From Paraburkholderia aspalathi (GTDB lineage Bacteria; Pseudomonadota; Gammaproteobacteria; Burkholderiales; Burkholderiaceae): DNA of 64,000 nucleotides. Where the stretch lies: contig NZ_FPBH01000023.1 of the NCBI RefSeq assembly GCF_900116445.1, positions 1 through 64,000 of the forward strand, given 5' to 3'. Positions 7,800 to 16,822 of this stretch are shown piece by piece (position 1 is the first letter of the stretch; every line of letters starts with the position of its first letter). The notes beneath the pieces are model-generated. The model did not search any database. It saw only the letters and a program-made list of their open reading frames with translations, and was not told the origin of the DNA. Both the position numbers and the translations under genes were made by a program.

Positions 7800-10700
7800 A
7801 TGGATATCGATCAGTGGCTGCATGCATTGGGGCTTGAGCAATACGCACCCGCATTTGCCGGGAACGACATCGATCTCGCGATGCTGGCACAGCTCGACGA
7901 CGCGGACCTGAAGGAGCTCGGCGTCCTCTCGCTCGGCCACCGCAAGCGCCTGCTGGCGGCGATTGCCGAGCAGCGCGGCGCTGCAGTGTGCGCAGAGCCA
8001 CCCGCCGCGAATGCGCCCGCCAGCGAGCGCCGGCAAGTCACCATTCTCTTCGCCGATCTGTGTGGTTTCACCGCGCTGTCGCAGACGCTCGATCCTGAAG
8101 AGTTGCGCGAGTTGACAGGTCGTTACACCGCGCTCGTCGATGGGATCGTCCTCGGTTATGGCGGCACGATCGACAAGCACATCGGCGATGCCGTGATGGC
8201 GATCTTCGGTGCACCGCGCGCACACGATACCGATCCGCTGCGCGCGGTGCGTGCCGCACTGGAGATTCATGAGGCACTTAACGGACTGGGCGAGCAGGGC
8301 GCGCCTCCGTTGAGGGCGCATGTGGGCATCGCCAGCGGCGAGGTGGTCGCGGGGCCGCTCGAACGCGCGGATGTTCAGGACTACACGGTGCTTGGCGACT
8401 CCGTGAATCTCGCCGCCCGGCTGGTTGCCGCCGCCGGCCCCGGTGAAACGCTGCTCTCCGATAGCGTGCATCGCGCGCTGGGCGATGGTGTGATGAGCGA
8501 CGCCGTCGGCGCAATGCGTTTCAAGGGGATCGACTCGCCGGTGCAGGTGTGGCGTCTGCGCGGTCTTCCCTTTGAACCCGTTATGGCGAGCCGCAGCGTG
8601 TTTGTCGGCCGCAAGGCTGAACTCGAGCAGTTCAAGGGCGTCGCCCGCACATGTCTCGAGCAGCGAGCCGGCCACGTTGTTTATGTCCGCGGTGAGGCGG
8701 GCATCGGCAAGACGCGGCTCGTCGACGAAATGCGCTGTTTCGTCGAAACGCTGGGCTTTGCCAGCCACCGCGGCCTCGTGCTGGATTTCGGCGTGGGCAA
8801 AGGCCAAGACCCCATTCGCACCATCGTCTGCAGTCTGCTGGGCTTGCCGCCCGCGGCCGGCTCCGACGAGCGGCGCGCGGCAGCCGAGCGGTTTGCCGCG
8901 TCCGGCGCCGTCGGTCCCGATCAGTTGATGTTCCTCCACGACCTCCTCGATCTTGCGCAAACCGGCGAATGGCGCACGCTGTACAACGCGATGGACAACA
9001 CCGCCCGGACGCGCGGCAAGCGCACGGTTGCCGCGGCGATCGCGCAGGATGCCTGCCGGCACGGGCCGACCATGATTGTCGTGGAAGACCTTCACTGGGC
9101 GGATCCGCAGGTGCTCGGTTACCTGGCCACCTTCGCCGTAGCGATCGCGAACGGCCCGGGCCTGCTGGTGATGACTTCGCGCGTGGACGGCGATCCGCTC
9201 GACGCGGCATGGCGGGCAGGTTGCCGCGGCACGCCCTTCGCCACGATCGACCTTGGCCCATTGCGCCGCGACGAGGCGCTGAATCTTGCCGGCAGCTTTA
9301 TCGATGCGACCGAACGTATCGCGCGTGCCTGCATCGAGCGAGCCGGCGGCAATCCGCTGTTCCTCGAACAGCTCCTGCATAACGCCGAAGAAGGGAGTGA
9401 GGAGGCGGTCCCCGCGACGATCCAGAGCCTCGTGCTGGCGCGCATGGACCGGTTGACTGCGCGCGACCGCGAGGCCTTCCAGGCTGCCGCGGTCATCGGG
9501 CAGCGCTTTGGCCTCGCGTTGCTGCGGCAGCTGATCGACGCACCGGAGTACGTCTGTCACGGGCTTGTCGCCAACGCGCTCGTCTTACCTGAGGGCGAAG
9601 ATTTTCTGTTTGCTCACGCGCTCATCCAGGAGAGCGCGTACTCGACACTGCTGCGGGCGCGCCGGCGCGAGTTGCATCGCCTCGCCGCCGACTGGTTTGC
9701 GGCGACGGACCCCGTACTGCGCGCCCAGCATCTCGACCGGGCCGAGGACGAGCGTGCACCGCGGGCCTACCTCGACGCCGCGATCGCACAACGCGCGGCC
9801 TACTTTGCCGACGCGGCATTGCGGCTCGTCGAGCGCGGTCTGCAAATCGCGCAAGCGGATAAGGATCGCCATGCACTGATCTGTTTCAGGGGCGAACTCC
9901 AGCGAGATCTCGGCGACATCGCCGCATCGATCGCGACGTACCGTGCGGCGGTGGCTGCCGCTCCAGACGAAGCGAGTCTCTGCCAGTCCCAGCTTGGGCT
10001 CGCTGAAGGTCTGCGGGTGAGCGAAGGCCTCGCCGAAGCCCTCGCACTGCTCGATGCGGCCCAGCAAGTGGCGCAACGCCTGGATCAGGTACCTGAACTC
10101 GCGCGCCTGCATCACCTGCGCGGCAACATCTTCTTTCCGCTCGGCAGGATCGACGATTGTCGTACCGAACATGAGCGCGGGCTCGCCTATGCCCAGCGCC
10201 TCGGCGCGCCGGAAGCGGAGGCGCGCGCGCTTGGCGGCCTTGCGGATGCGGCCTACGCGCAAGGGCGCATGCGCACTGCTTTCGAGCACTTCAGCCGGTG
10301 CGTTGCGCTAAGCCGCGAACACGGCTTCGGCCGCATCGAGGTCGCGAATCGTTCGATGGCGGGCTTTAGCAGGATCTATCTTAACGAGGCACGTCTGGCG
10401 CACGAGGACGTCAGCGGCGCTGCACGCACCGCCGCGCTGGTCGGGCAGCCACGTGCACAGATGCTATGCGAAACGCTGGGCGCCTTTGCCAGCTACGAAT
10501 TGGGCGACATGCAGGCTACGCTCGCCCATCTCGAGCGCGAGACGCTGATCATCCGTCAACTGGGCGCTCGCCGCTTCGAGGCACAAAATATGGAAATGCG
10601 GGCACGCGTGCTACTAGCGACCGACCATCGGCGTGAGGCCACGGCGTTGTTGCGTGAAGCGCTGGCGCTGTGCCGCGAGGTGGGCACGCAGTTCAGTGCG

Positions 10701-11084
10701 CCCAAGGCGGTGGGTGCACTGAGCCGTGCCGTCGAGGACGACGGCGAACGCGCGCGTCTGCTCGCCGAAGGTGCCGACATGTTGGAGCGCGGCGCGGTGG
10801 GTCACAATCATCTGTGGTTCTATCGTGACGCCATCGAAGCGATGCTGTCCGCCGGCGACTCGGCTGGCGCACTGCGCTATGTCGCAGCCCTCGAAGGCTA
10901 TACGCGCGCCGAGCCGCTGCCGTGGGCGGACCTGTTTGTGGCGCGCGGCCGTGTTCTCGCTCGCGCGCAGCAAGACTACGCTGGTGAAGAAACACAGCGC
11001 GAACTCGAGCGTGTGCGTGCAGCCCTCGTGGATGCCGGCTTCAACAGCTATCTGCCTGCGGTGGACGCTGCGCTCGCCGCGTAG
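7800..11084 (+). CDS. SAM domain / class III adenylate cyclase / AAA ATPase / TPR signalling protein
   Basis: Multidomain signalling protein, 1094 aa. A SAM-like domain occupies about residues 1-65 (MDIDQWLHALGLEQYAPAF). A class III cyclase catalytic domain starts near 75: FADLCGFT and IGDAVMAIFG carry the two metal aspartates and GDSVNLAARL the substrate-contact Asn. An AAA/STAND ATPase follows with Walker A GEAGIGKTR (about 298-306) and Walker B MIVVEDLHWAD. TPR-like helical repeats fill the last ~450 residues. The ATG at 7800 places the SAM domain at the N-terminus as in relatives; the frame is open back to 7692. Long antisense frames here are coding shadows. Confidence 0.9.
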   Translation: MDIDQWLHALGLEQYAPAFAGNDIDLAMLAQLDDADLKELGVLSLGHRKRLLAAIAEQRGAAVCAEPPAANAPASERRQVTILFADLCGFTALSQTLDPEELRELTGRYTALVDGIVLGYGGTIDKHIGDAVMAIFGAPRAHDTDPLRAVRAALEIHEALNGLGEQGAPPLRAHVGIASGEVVAGPLERADVQDYTVLGDSVNLAARLVAAAGPGETLLSDSVHRALGDGVMSDAVGAMRFKGIDSPVQVWRLRGLPFEPVMASRSVFVGRKAELEQFKGVARTCLEQRAGHVVYVRGEAGIGKTRLVDEMRCFVETLGFASHRGLVLDFGVGKGQDPIRTIVCSLLGLPPAAGSDERRAAAERFAASGAVGPDQLMFLHDLLDLAQTGEWRTLYNAMDNTARTRGKRTVAAAIAQDACRHGPTMIVVEDLHWADPQVLGYLATFAVAIANGPGLLVMTSRVDGDPLDAAWRAGCRGTPFATIDLGPLRRDEALNLAGSFIDATERIARACIERAGGNPLFLEQLLHNAEEGSEEAVPATIQSLVLARMDRLTARDREAFQAAAVIGQRFGLALLRQLIDAPEYVCHGLVANALVLPEGEDFLFAHALIQESAYSTLLRARRRELHRLAADWFAATDPVLRAQHLDRAEDERAPRAYLDAAIAQRAAYFADAALRLVERGLQIAQADKDRHALICFRGELQRDLGDIAASIATYRAAVAAAPDEASLCQSQLGLAEGLRVSEGLAEALALLDAAQQVAQRLDQVPELARLHHLRGNIFFPLGRIDDCRTEHERGLAYAQRLGAPEAEARALGGLADAAYAQGRMRTAFEHFSRCVALSREHGFGRIEVANRSMAGFSRIYLNEARLAHEDVSGAARTAALVGQPRAQMLCETLGAFASYELGDMQATLAHLERETLIIRQLGARRFEAQNMEMRARVLLATDHRREATALLREALALCREVGTQFSAPKAVGALSRAVEDDGERARLLAEGADMLERGAVGHNHLWFYRDAIEAMLSAGDSAGALRYVAALEGYTRAEPLPWADLFVARGRVLARAQQDYAGEETQRELERVRAALVDAGFNSYLPAVDAALAA

Positions 11085-11199
11085 CTAATCAGAACGTGCC
11101 GGGCCCCGGTCAAAAGGTAGCCGAAAAGGCCTGCTGAACCTTGCCTGGGTTAGTGATGCCGTTTGCTCCATCGGCAATAAGGTGGTCTCCTACAAGGAT

Positions 11200-12678
11200 T
11201 TAACAGCGCAAAGAAACAGGGCGTTCCGCAGCCGCTGTCGCGAGAGCCACGCATTGCTGTGCAAGGACATCGGTTGGATCGACAAGACTCACGCGTGCGC
11301 CAGTCATGCCCACGAAACTCGTCTGTGGCAATAAAAGCGGCAACTCGGTACATCCCAGGACGATGACCTCGACGCCCTCCGCTATGAGCCCATCAATGGT
11401 AGCGGCAATGTCGTCGAGGCATTGCCCGGTAGTGAATCCGGCTTTTACCCCTTCCTTGCCGTAGATCGCATCCATCACGCGGGCCTGCAATTCCGCGTTC
11501 GGAACGATTTGCCGCAAACCCTGCGATTCGAGGGCCTTTTCATAGACGCCGCTTGCGATCGTGCCGGAGGTGGCCAGCACGCCAACGGAGCGCAGAAGCG
11601 GAAACCTTTCGCGCAGATGACGGACCGTCACCGTCAGCATGTTGACGATCGGTATGCCCAGATACGGTTGAATGCGTTCGACAAACGCGTGAGCGGTGTT
11701 ACACGGAATCGCGATGAGGTCCGCGTCGCCCGACTCGAGCTTCTTGCAGGTCGCGTAAAGCGAAATCGTCGGGTCGGGTCCGCCACCTATGAGGTTTTCT
11801 GTGCGGTCTGGAATCTGCGGATTCTGTTCGATCAGAAGCCTGATATGGTCCTGATCCCGATTCGCCGGCGTATTGCGTACGATCTTCTGCATGAAGTCCA
11901 CCGTCGCTGCAGGCCCAACTCCACCGACCACGCCCACTTTGAAAATGGATTCGGGCAAACCGTATTCACCCGCGATCACATACTGCGCATACGCAAGATT
12001 CGAATCGATCAGCGGTACTCGAAATGAGCCCATTTCCTCCGCCACGAGCGCAATCTCCGTCAGACCCGGCACGATGATTTGTGCGCCTTGCGCGATGAGG
12101 TCCTCGCACGCCTCGCGCAGAAGCGCGACGGGCCGGCCAGACAGATTTCCGCTCTTGATGCCGTTCGCGCCGTAGACGGCTTCGGTGATGAGGTCGACAC
12201 TGTCGCGCGGGCGGGGATGAATGACTTCAAATTCCGGCTCCGCGAAATACTTCTCGAATAACCCCTTTCGATGGGTGTAGTCCGAGGTCAGCACGCCGAT
12301 TCGTCGTGCGGCGGGAAATTTTCTTCGGACATGGCTGCGGACGGCTTCCACCATATCGACAATCTGCAAGGGCGAGTTAGCCTTCAATTCGTCGATAAAC
12401 GTGTGGCTGAGAAAGCAGGGGAGTACGACAGTCGTCACACCCCTCTTCTCGAAACCGCTAATCATGTCGAAAATGTACAGTTTCCGTTGAGTCGTCGCCT
12501 CGCTTCCTATGGCCGCGCTTCGGAAGGGATGCTGCTCGAAAATGACATCGACGTGTTCGGCATCGCTCGAGGCGGGCGTCGATTTGACGAGCTTGAAAAA
12601 GACATCCGCGCTCGCCAGTGGACCCAGGCCGCCCACCACACCGAACTTTTTCCCGCTCAGCACGTTTGCGCTGATCAT
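11200..12678 (-). CDS. Tandem aspartate/glutamate racemase-family protein, N-terminal domain lacking one catalytic cysteine
   Basis: 492 aa, made of two Asp/Glu racemase domains where relatives have one (~230 aa). Domain 1 begins VVGGLGPLASADVF and domain 2 (from about 248) VVGGVGPAATVDFM. Domain 2 keeps both catalytic cysteines: C326 in IPCNTAHAF and C443 in VLGCTELPLLL. Domain 1 keeps C88 (LPCFLSH) but has Leu206 in PGLTEIAL where the second Cys is expected. The ATG overlaps the symporter stop as ATGA, so the two are translationally coupled. Likely racemises or isomerises an imported acidic amino acid; the partner domain may be structural. Confidence 0.88.
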   Translation of the reverse strand: MISANVLSGKKFGVVGGLGPLASADVFFKLVKSTPASSDAEHVDVIFEQHPFRSAAIGSEATTQRKLYIFDMISGFEKRGVTTVVLPCFLSHTFIDELKANSPLQIVDMVEAVRSHVRRKFPAARRIGVLTSDYTHRKGLFEKYFAEPEFEVIHPRPRDSVDLITEAVYGANGIKSGNLSGRPVALLREACEDLIAQGAQIIVPGLTEIALVAEEMGSFRVPLIDSNLAYAQYVIAGEYGLPESIFKVGVVGGVGPAATVDFMQKIVRNTPANRDQDHIRLLIEQNPQIPDRTENLIGGGPDPTISLYATCKKLESGDADLIAIPCNTAHAFVERIQPYLGIPIVNMLTVTVRHLRERFPLLRSVGVLATSGTIASGVYEKALESQGLRQIVPNAELQARVMDAIYGKEGVKAGFTTGQCLDDIAATIDGLIAEGVEVIVLGCTELPLLLPQTSFVGMTGARVSLVDPTDVLAQQCVALATAAAERPVSLRC

Positions 12679-13970
12679 TTTGCTTCGCCTTGCAGTTGGC
12701 CCAGGACAACGTTGTTCTCTGCGTCGTTCTGCCTGGCAACCCGCTTGGCCTCCCACTTCGCAATCACGGCCGTCGCGATACTGTTACCGATCACGTTCGT
12801 CGCGGTTCGGCCCATATCGAGAATCTGATCGATGGCGAGGATCAACACCACGCCGGACGGCGGCAGATGAAACATCGGGGCAACGGCCGCAACCACCACC
12901 ACGGAACCTCTTGCGACACCGGCCATTCCCTTGCTGCTCAACATAAGCACCAGCAACATCATGATTTGAGCGCTGAGCGGCATGTCGATGCCGAAGGCTT
13001 GCGCGATAAAGATCGCGGCAAACGCCTGGTACATCATCGATCCGTCGAGGTTGAACGCGTAGCCGAGTGGCAAGGTGAAGCCGACGACCTTCTTGTCGAT
13101 ACCGAACTGTTCAAGCTTCTCGGTCAGACGCGGATAAGCAGCTTCACTGCTTGCAGTAGAGAAGGCGAGCATCGCGGGTTCCCGGACCGCTTTCAACAAC
13201 TTCCAGATCGATTTGCCCAGAAAAACATGACCAACGAGGATGAGCACAGCCCACAGCAGGACGAGACCGAGATAGAAGCTTCCGACGAGCTTGCCGTAGG
13301 TGGTCAACACGTCCAGGCCGTGCACCGTAATCGCGGAGGCAAGCGCGCCGAAGACACCAATCGGAGCGAGCCGCATCACATAGTCGGTCAGCTTCAGCAT
13401 CGCGGGGACGAGTGCATCGATGCCGGCGATCAACGGCGTGACGCGCGGGTCCGTTTTGATGGCACTCAGCACCACACCAAACAGCACGGAAAAGACGAGG
13501 ATTTGAAGAATGTCATTCCGAGCCATCGCATCGATGATGCTGGAAGGGAACGCGTGCGTGACGAAGTCCTTGAAGTTCAGCCCCGCGGTGTTGAGGCCGG
13601 TGGCGACATCGGAACTGGTCTGCGTCATATGCAAGCCGGCGCCGGGCTGCAGCGCGTTCGCCAGGACGAGGCCAAGCGCGAGCGAGAAGAGCGACGCGCA
13701 CACGAACCATCCCACCGACCTGAAGCCAATTCTGCGCACGTCGCTCGTCCCTTCCATTCCGGCGAGTCCGGACACCAACGTAGCGAAGACGAGCGGCGCG
13801 ATAATCATCTTCACAAGCCGCAAGAAGATGTCGGTAATGATCGAGAAGTAACCGGCGATTGTCTTGGCTTCAGCAGCATCGGCTACGGTCCGATGGCACA
13901 CGTAACCGACAATCACGCCGAGCATCATGCCGACCACAATATAGAACGTTAGGCGGTTTTTCATTTCCAT
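12675..13970 (-). CDS. Dicarboxylate/amino acid:cation symporter (DAACS family)
   Basis: Inner-membrane symporter, 431 aa, DctA/GltP type, importing C4-dicarboxylates or acidic amino acids with protons or sodium. Signatures include the serine-rich loop AFSTASSEAAYPRL, GYAFNLDGSMMYQ (the NxDG helical tip) and GVARGSVVVVAAV. The start is ATG 13970 or the ATG two codons on (13964); the ORF's further upstream extension has no family similarity. It is co-transcribed with the tandem racemase, which points to aspartate or glutamate, possibly the D-forms, as substrate. Confidence 0.9.
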   Translation of the reverse strand: MEMKNRLTFYIVVGMMLGVIVGYVCHRTVADAAEAKTIAGYFSIITDIFLRLVKMIIAPLVFATLVSGLAGMEGTSDVRRIGFRSVGWFVCASLFSLALGLVLANALQPGAGLHMTQTSSDVATGLNTAGLNFKDFVTHAFPSSIIDAMARNDILQILVFSVLFGVVLSAIKTDPRVTPLIAGIDALVPAMLKLTDYVMRLAPIGVFGALASAITVHGLDVLTTYGKLVGSFYLGLVLLWAVLILVGHVFLGKSIWKLLKAVREPAMLAFSTASSEAAYPRLTEKLEQFGIDKKVVGFTLPLGYAFNLDGSMMYQAFAAIFIAQAFGIDMPLSAQIMMLLVLMLSSKGMAGVARGSVVVVAAVAPMFHLPPSGVVLILAIDQILDMGRTATNVIGNSIATAVIAKWEAKRVARQNDAENNVVLGQLQGEAK

Positions 13971-14144
13971 CAGTCCGAGAAGGCGCACAACGGTCTGACG
14001 CGACCACCGTACGCTGGCAGGAGGCAAAAACGCCGCTAGAGGAGCGACGTTTCTGTGTATGGACGGATGATAGAGATGATCAAAAAAGACTCAATGCGGG
14101 TCCTGCATGGAGATATGCGAGACTCGCATAACGCGGGATTACCC

Positions 14145-15059
14145 TTAATCGACAGCCGGCGATTCGGCGCGAAGGTGGCGCCAGAGCGTGTCCAGAAACT
14201 CACTGCGATTCGAGGCATCCCGGTAGACGCGAAGTTCAACTTCGAGGTGCCACGTATCCCGGCCGGCTGGGACGAGTTCGCCCGCTTCGAGTTCGGCGAC
14301 GATCGAGCTTTTTGGCAGCCAGGCCACGCCTTCGCCTTCGAGGACCAGTTTCTTGAGGACCTCGGCCATGTCGGATTCGTAGTGAGGCCGCAAAGCTGGG
14401 GTTGCGTCGACCCGGCCGAGGAGGAGTGCGAGGCAGCGGCCGAAATAGCTGGTTTCCGTGTACGTAATCAACGGCAAGGGACGCGCGGCCGTGCCCGGCA
14501 ACCGGAATATCGGCGCGCCACGCGGATTCGGCCGGCAGACTGGCATCAGTACATCGACACCTACGGTGAGATGCTCGTACCTGATCGGGTCGAGGTGGAG
14601 AGGCAGTTCCGGGTGATGATAGGCAAACATCAATTCGCAGTTGCCGTTCACGAGCATCAGGATGGAGTCGTGGACATTGGCGGGTATTACCCGGGCACGT
14701 ACCTCGCCGAAACGGGCAGTGAGCGCTTTTAACCAGGCAGGCAGGAAACTTAGCGCGATCGTGTGGCCTGCTGCAATCTGCAAGCCTTTGCCCGCCATAC
14801 GTTGGTCGATGCGAATGATGGCTCGCGTATCGAATAGCTTCCCAAGAATATCTACCGCTGCCTCGCGAAACAGTTGTCCGGCAGGCGTCAGCGTGGGAGG
14901 GAAGCTGCTTCGGTCGATGAGGTCCGCGCCCACCCACTGCTCAAGCGACTGAATGCGCCTGCTGAAGCCCGACTGGGTGACATTCCGAAATTCCGCCGCC
15001 CGCGAGAAGCTCTGATACTGGGAGAGCGCGATGAAGTCCTCAATCCACTTGATTTCCAT
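14145..15059 (-). CDS. LysR-family regulator (HypT/YjiE-like HTH)
   Basis: 304 aa. The N-terminal HTH (MEIKWIEDFIALSQYQSFSRAAEFRNVTQSGFSRRIQSLE in pieces) is of the type seen in E. coli HypT and relatives, followed by a substrate-binding domain. It lies upstream of, and on the same strand as, the symporter and racemase genes, with a 174-bp gap, so it probably controls them. Similarity to HypT in the HTH does not mean it senses hypochlorite. Confidence 0.87.
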   Translation of the reverse strand: MEIKWIEDFIALSQYQSFSRAAEFRNVTQSGFSRRIQSLEQWVGADLIDRSSFPPTLTPAGQLFREAAVDILGKLFDTRAIIRIDQRMAGKGLQIAAGHTIALSFLPAWLKALTARFGEVRARVIPANVHDSILMLVNGNCELMFAYHHPELPLHLDPIRYEHLTVGVDVLMPVCRPNPRGAPIFRLPGTAARPLPLITYTETSYFGRCLALLLGRVDATPALRPHYESDMAEVLKKLVLEGEGVAWLPKSSIVAELEAGELVPAGRDTWHLEVELRVYRDASNRSEFLDTLWRHLRAESPAVD

Positions 15060-15121
15060 GTCGGGTCCGATGTGTGTGGCGAGTGTGCGTGCTGTCAGTG
15101 TGCTTGATCATCGATCTCGCC

Positions 15122-16345
15122 TCACAGCATGCGCGAGCGGTTCGTTTCTATCTTGCCTGCGATCAGGCTTACCGTTGCGCGCCGAATGGAAAAACTCTTC
15201 GCTTGATCCCGAAACCGGCTGGCCACATCCGCAGTGCGTTCAATGACCGCCTCCGCGGCACGGGCCGGTACACCCGTCAGGTTGGCAAGCTGCAATAGAT
15301 GCTTACGCGCCGGCTCACGGCTCTCGCCGCACACGTCCATTTGATGCTCGCCACCCGGCCCTTCGTTGAAGGTCAAGTCGTAAGCCGGTGAGAATTGCCA
15401 CTGCCCCTGCGCAGACAGGCGGAACGAAAAGTTTTTTGTGTGGTCGTCCCGATTGTTGAACACCACATTAAACACACAGCGTTCAAAGGCCCGCAACACT
15501 TCACGCTCGTCCCGCGTAATGAAGCGAGTCAATTTCAGAAGCGAACCATAGTCAATCGATGGATATCGGAAGTTGGCGTTCAGCGCGCCGGCAGCGGTGT
15601 GCATTGGCACGCGCTGAGCGCCAGACCGGTCGAAACGCTCGATGCCGAATGCTGAAAGACGGGGGCCGAGGTCAAAGTACCTTGTTGCCGGCACCGGAAT
15701 TTCACACGCTTGCGCAAGCACGGCATACAGCGCCTCGACTGCGCACACTTCCTTGTGGTCGTACTGGGCAGGAAATTTGACCAGCCAGGGCGTGCCGGCA
15801 CTCTGCTCCGAATTCGACATGCGGCCACTGTGCGGGTCGAAGTTGACCAGCACTTTAGGGCGGGCGCCGTGAGGTGAACCGCCCATCAGGACGAGTTCAC
15901 GCAGCAACTCGGTACTGCCGTCCGTCATCACTTCGCGGACCTCCCGGGCAAGCTCGATCAGTTGCACATCTGAAGGTTGAAGATCGTCTCCCTGAGTCGG
16001 CTCAAAAACAAGAGCACCCATTGCCTTCTCGCCAATGAACGCAAGACGGTCGAGCGGGGACATCCGCGCAGGCTCCCAACCCCGCTGCCGAAAGAGACGG
16101 TCCATTAGTAGCATGCCCCAGCCGTCGGGCAGGGCATCAGAAACGAGCCCTGGCAAGCGGAACTGGTAGTCCGGGAAACTATCGTAGGCCTGCTGACGCA
16201 ATGCCAGATGCAAGGGCGAAAGCTCGAGACCGCGTTGCAGCGCTTCGGAAGAGTACTCGAATATCAGGTTTGTTCCGTCGTCCCCGAGCTTGCCCAGTTC
16301 GAAGCGCTCGCTCCAGCCGGCGTAGACGACGCTCAGTTTTTTCAT
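15122..16345 (-). CDS. hipA: HipA-family serine/threonine kinase toxin
   Basis: Toxin of a type II system, 407 aa. An N-terminal HipA-couple region (VVYAGWSERFELG, GLVSDALPDGWG) precedes the kinase core: glycine loop GGSPHGARPK, catalytic NNRDDHTKNFSF and metal DxT-type PAYDLTF. E. coli HipA phosphorylates GltX and halts translation; the target here is unknown. The ATG at 16345 is preceded by GGAGG with a five-base spacer. A GTG at 16351 overlaps the antitoxin stop as GTGA but leaves no spacer. Coupled to the antitoxin gene upstream. Confidence 0.9.
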   Translation of the reverse strand: MKKLSVVYAGWSERFELGKLGDDGTNLIFEYSSEALQRGLELSPLHLALRQQAYDSFPDYQFRLPGLVSDALPDGWGMLLMDRLFRQRGWEPARMSPLDRLAFIGEKAMGALVFEPTQGDDLQPSDVQLIELAREVREVMTDGSTELLRELVLMGGSPHGARPKVLVNFDPHSGRMSNSEQSAGTPWLVKFPAQYDHKEVCAVEALYAVLAQACEIPVPATRYFDLGPRLSAFGIERFDRSGAQRVPMHTAAGALNANFRYPSIDYGSLLKLTRFITRDEREVLRAFERCVFNVVFNNRDDHTKNFSFRLSAQGQWQFSPAYDLTFNEGPGGEHQMDVCGESREPARKHLLQLANLTGVPARAAEAVIERTADVASRFRDQAKSFSIRRATVSLIAGKIETNRSRML

Positions 16346-16347
16346 CG

Positions 16348-16647
16348 TCACCTCCGGGAAGCTCGTTCGCGCGTGGCGCTCGCCTGCTCCATCGCGCGAA
16401 TGGAGTTCGGTTTGTATTCGAATAGAGGCGACAGCGAGCCGGTCAGCCCAAGCGCCATAGCTACCCGGAGAAGACTCTCAAGCGTTGCCTTCCCGGTACG
16501 CTCGAGGTTACGTACCACGCGTTCCGACACCCCTGCACGGGAGGCCAGTTCACTCTGCTGCAGATTCTGGGCGAGGCGCTGCGCGCGTAGCCGGTGACCC
16601 AGCTCAAGCGCAATTTCATCTGCGGTAGCGAGATCAAAGAGCAACAT
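16348..16647 (-). CDS. hipB: HipB-like XRE-family antitoxin
   Basis: 99-aa Cro/CI-type helix-turn-helix protein (about residues 15-70: LGHRLRAQRLAQNLQQSEL, SRAGVSERVVRNLE). It directly precedes hipA, the normal hipBA order, with overlap at the junction. HipB proteins bind and inhibit HipA and repress their own promoter; palindromes just upstream fit this. The C-terminus (SIRAMEQASATRERASRR) is basic and probably disordered. Confidence 0.88.
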   Translation of the reverse strand: MLLFDLATADEIALELGHRLRAQRLAQNLQQSELASRAGVSERVVRNLERTGKATLESLLRVAMALGLTGSLSPLFEYKPNSIRAMEQASATRERASRR

Positions 16648-16669
16648 TTCGCCGGTTATCCTTTAAATT

Positions 16670-16684
16670 CACCGATAAACGGTG
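16670..16684. promoter_or_regulatory. Candidate hipBA operator, inverted repeat
   Basis: CACCG (16670-16674) and CGGTG (16680-16684) around ATAAA, 23 bp upstream of the hipB start. CCGGTTATC at 16653 and ACCGGTTGAT at 16692 flank it. The E. coli TATCC-N8-GGATA operator is not present, so assignment rests on position and symmetry. Confidence 0.4.
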
Positions 16685-16765
16685 ATATTTTACCGGTTGA
16701 TGTTCAGTGCGGCAAGGCAAGTCGCAGTTAACAGGCAAATTTTTGCCGTTTACGTTGGATTTTCG

Positions 16766-16775
16766 CGGTTAACCG
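16766..16775. promoter_or_regulatory. 10-bp perfect palindrome upstream of hipBA
   Basis: CGGTTAACCG in an AT-rich stretch about 120 bp upstream of hipB and 50 bp from the end of the AraC gene. Shares the CGGTT core with the elements nearer hipB. Confidence 0.3.
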
Positions 16776-16822
16776 ACCAAAAAGTGATGATTATTAGAAA
16801 TCGACGTTGAAGTCACTCACGA

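Noticed and set aside
7614..9560. 648-codon minus-strand open frame opposite the cyclase gene
   Set aside because: Lies wholly opposite a protein with recognisable cyclase and ATPase motifs; its translation is Arg/His/Ala-rich without any domain, as expected for an antisense shadow in GC-rich DNA.
12690..13952. 420-codon plus-strand frame opposite the symporter
   Set aside because: His/Asp/Arg-rich translation with no motifs, antisense to a clear membrane transporter.
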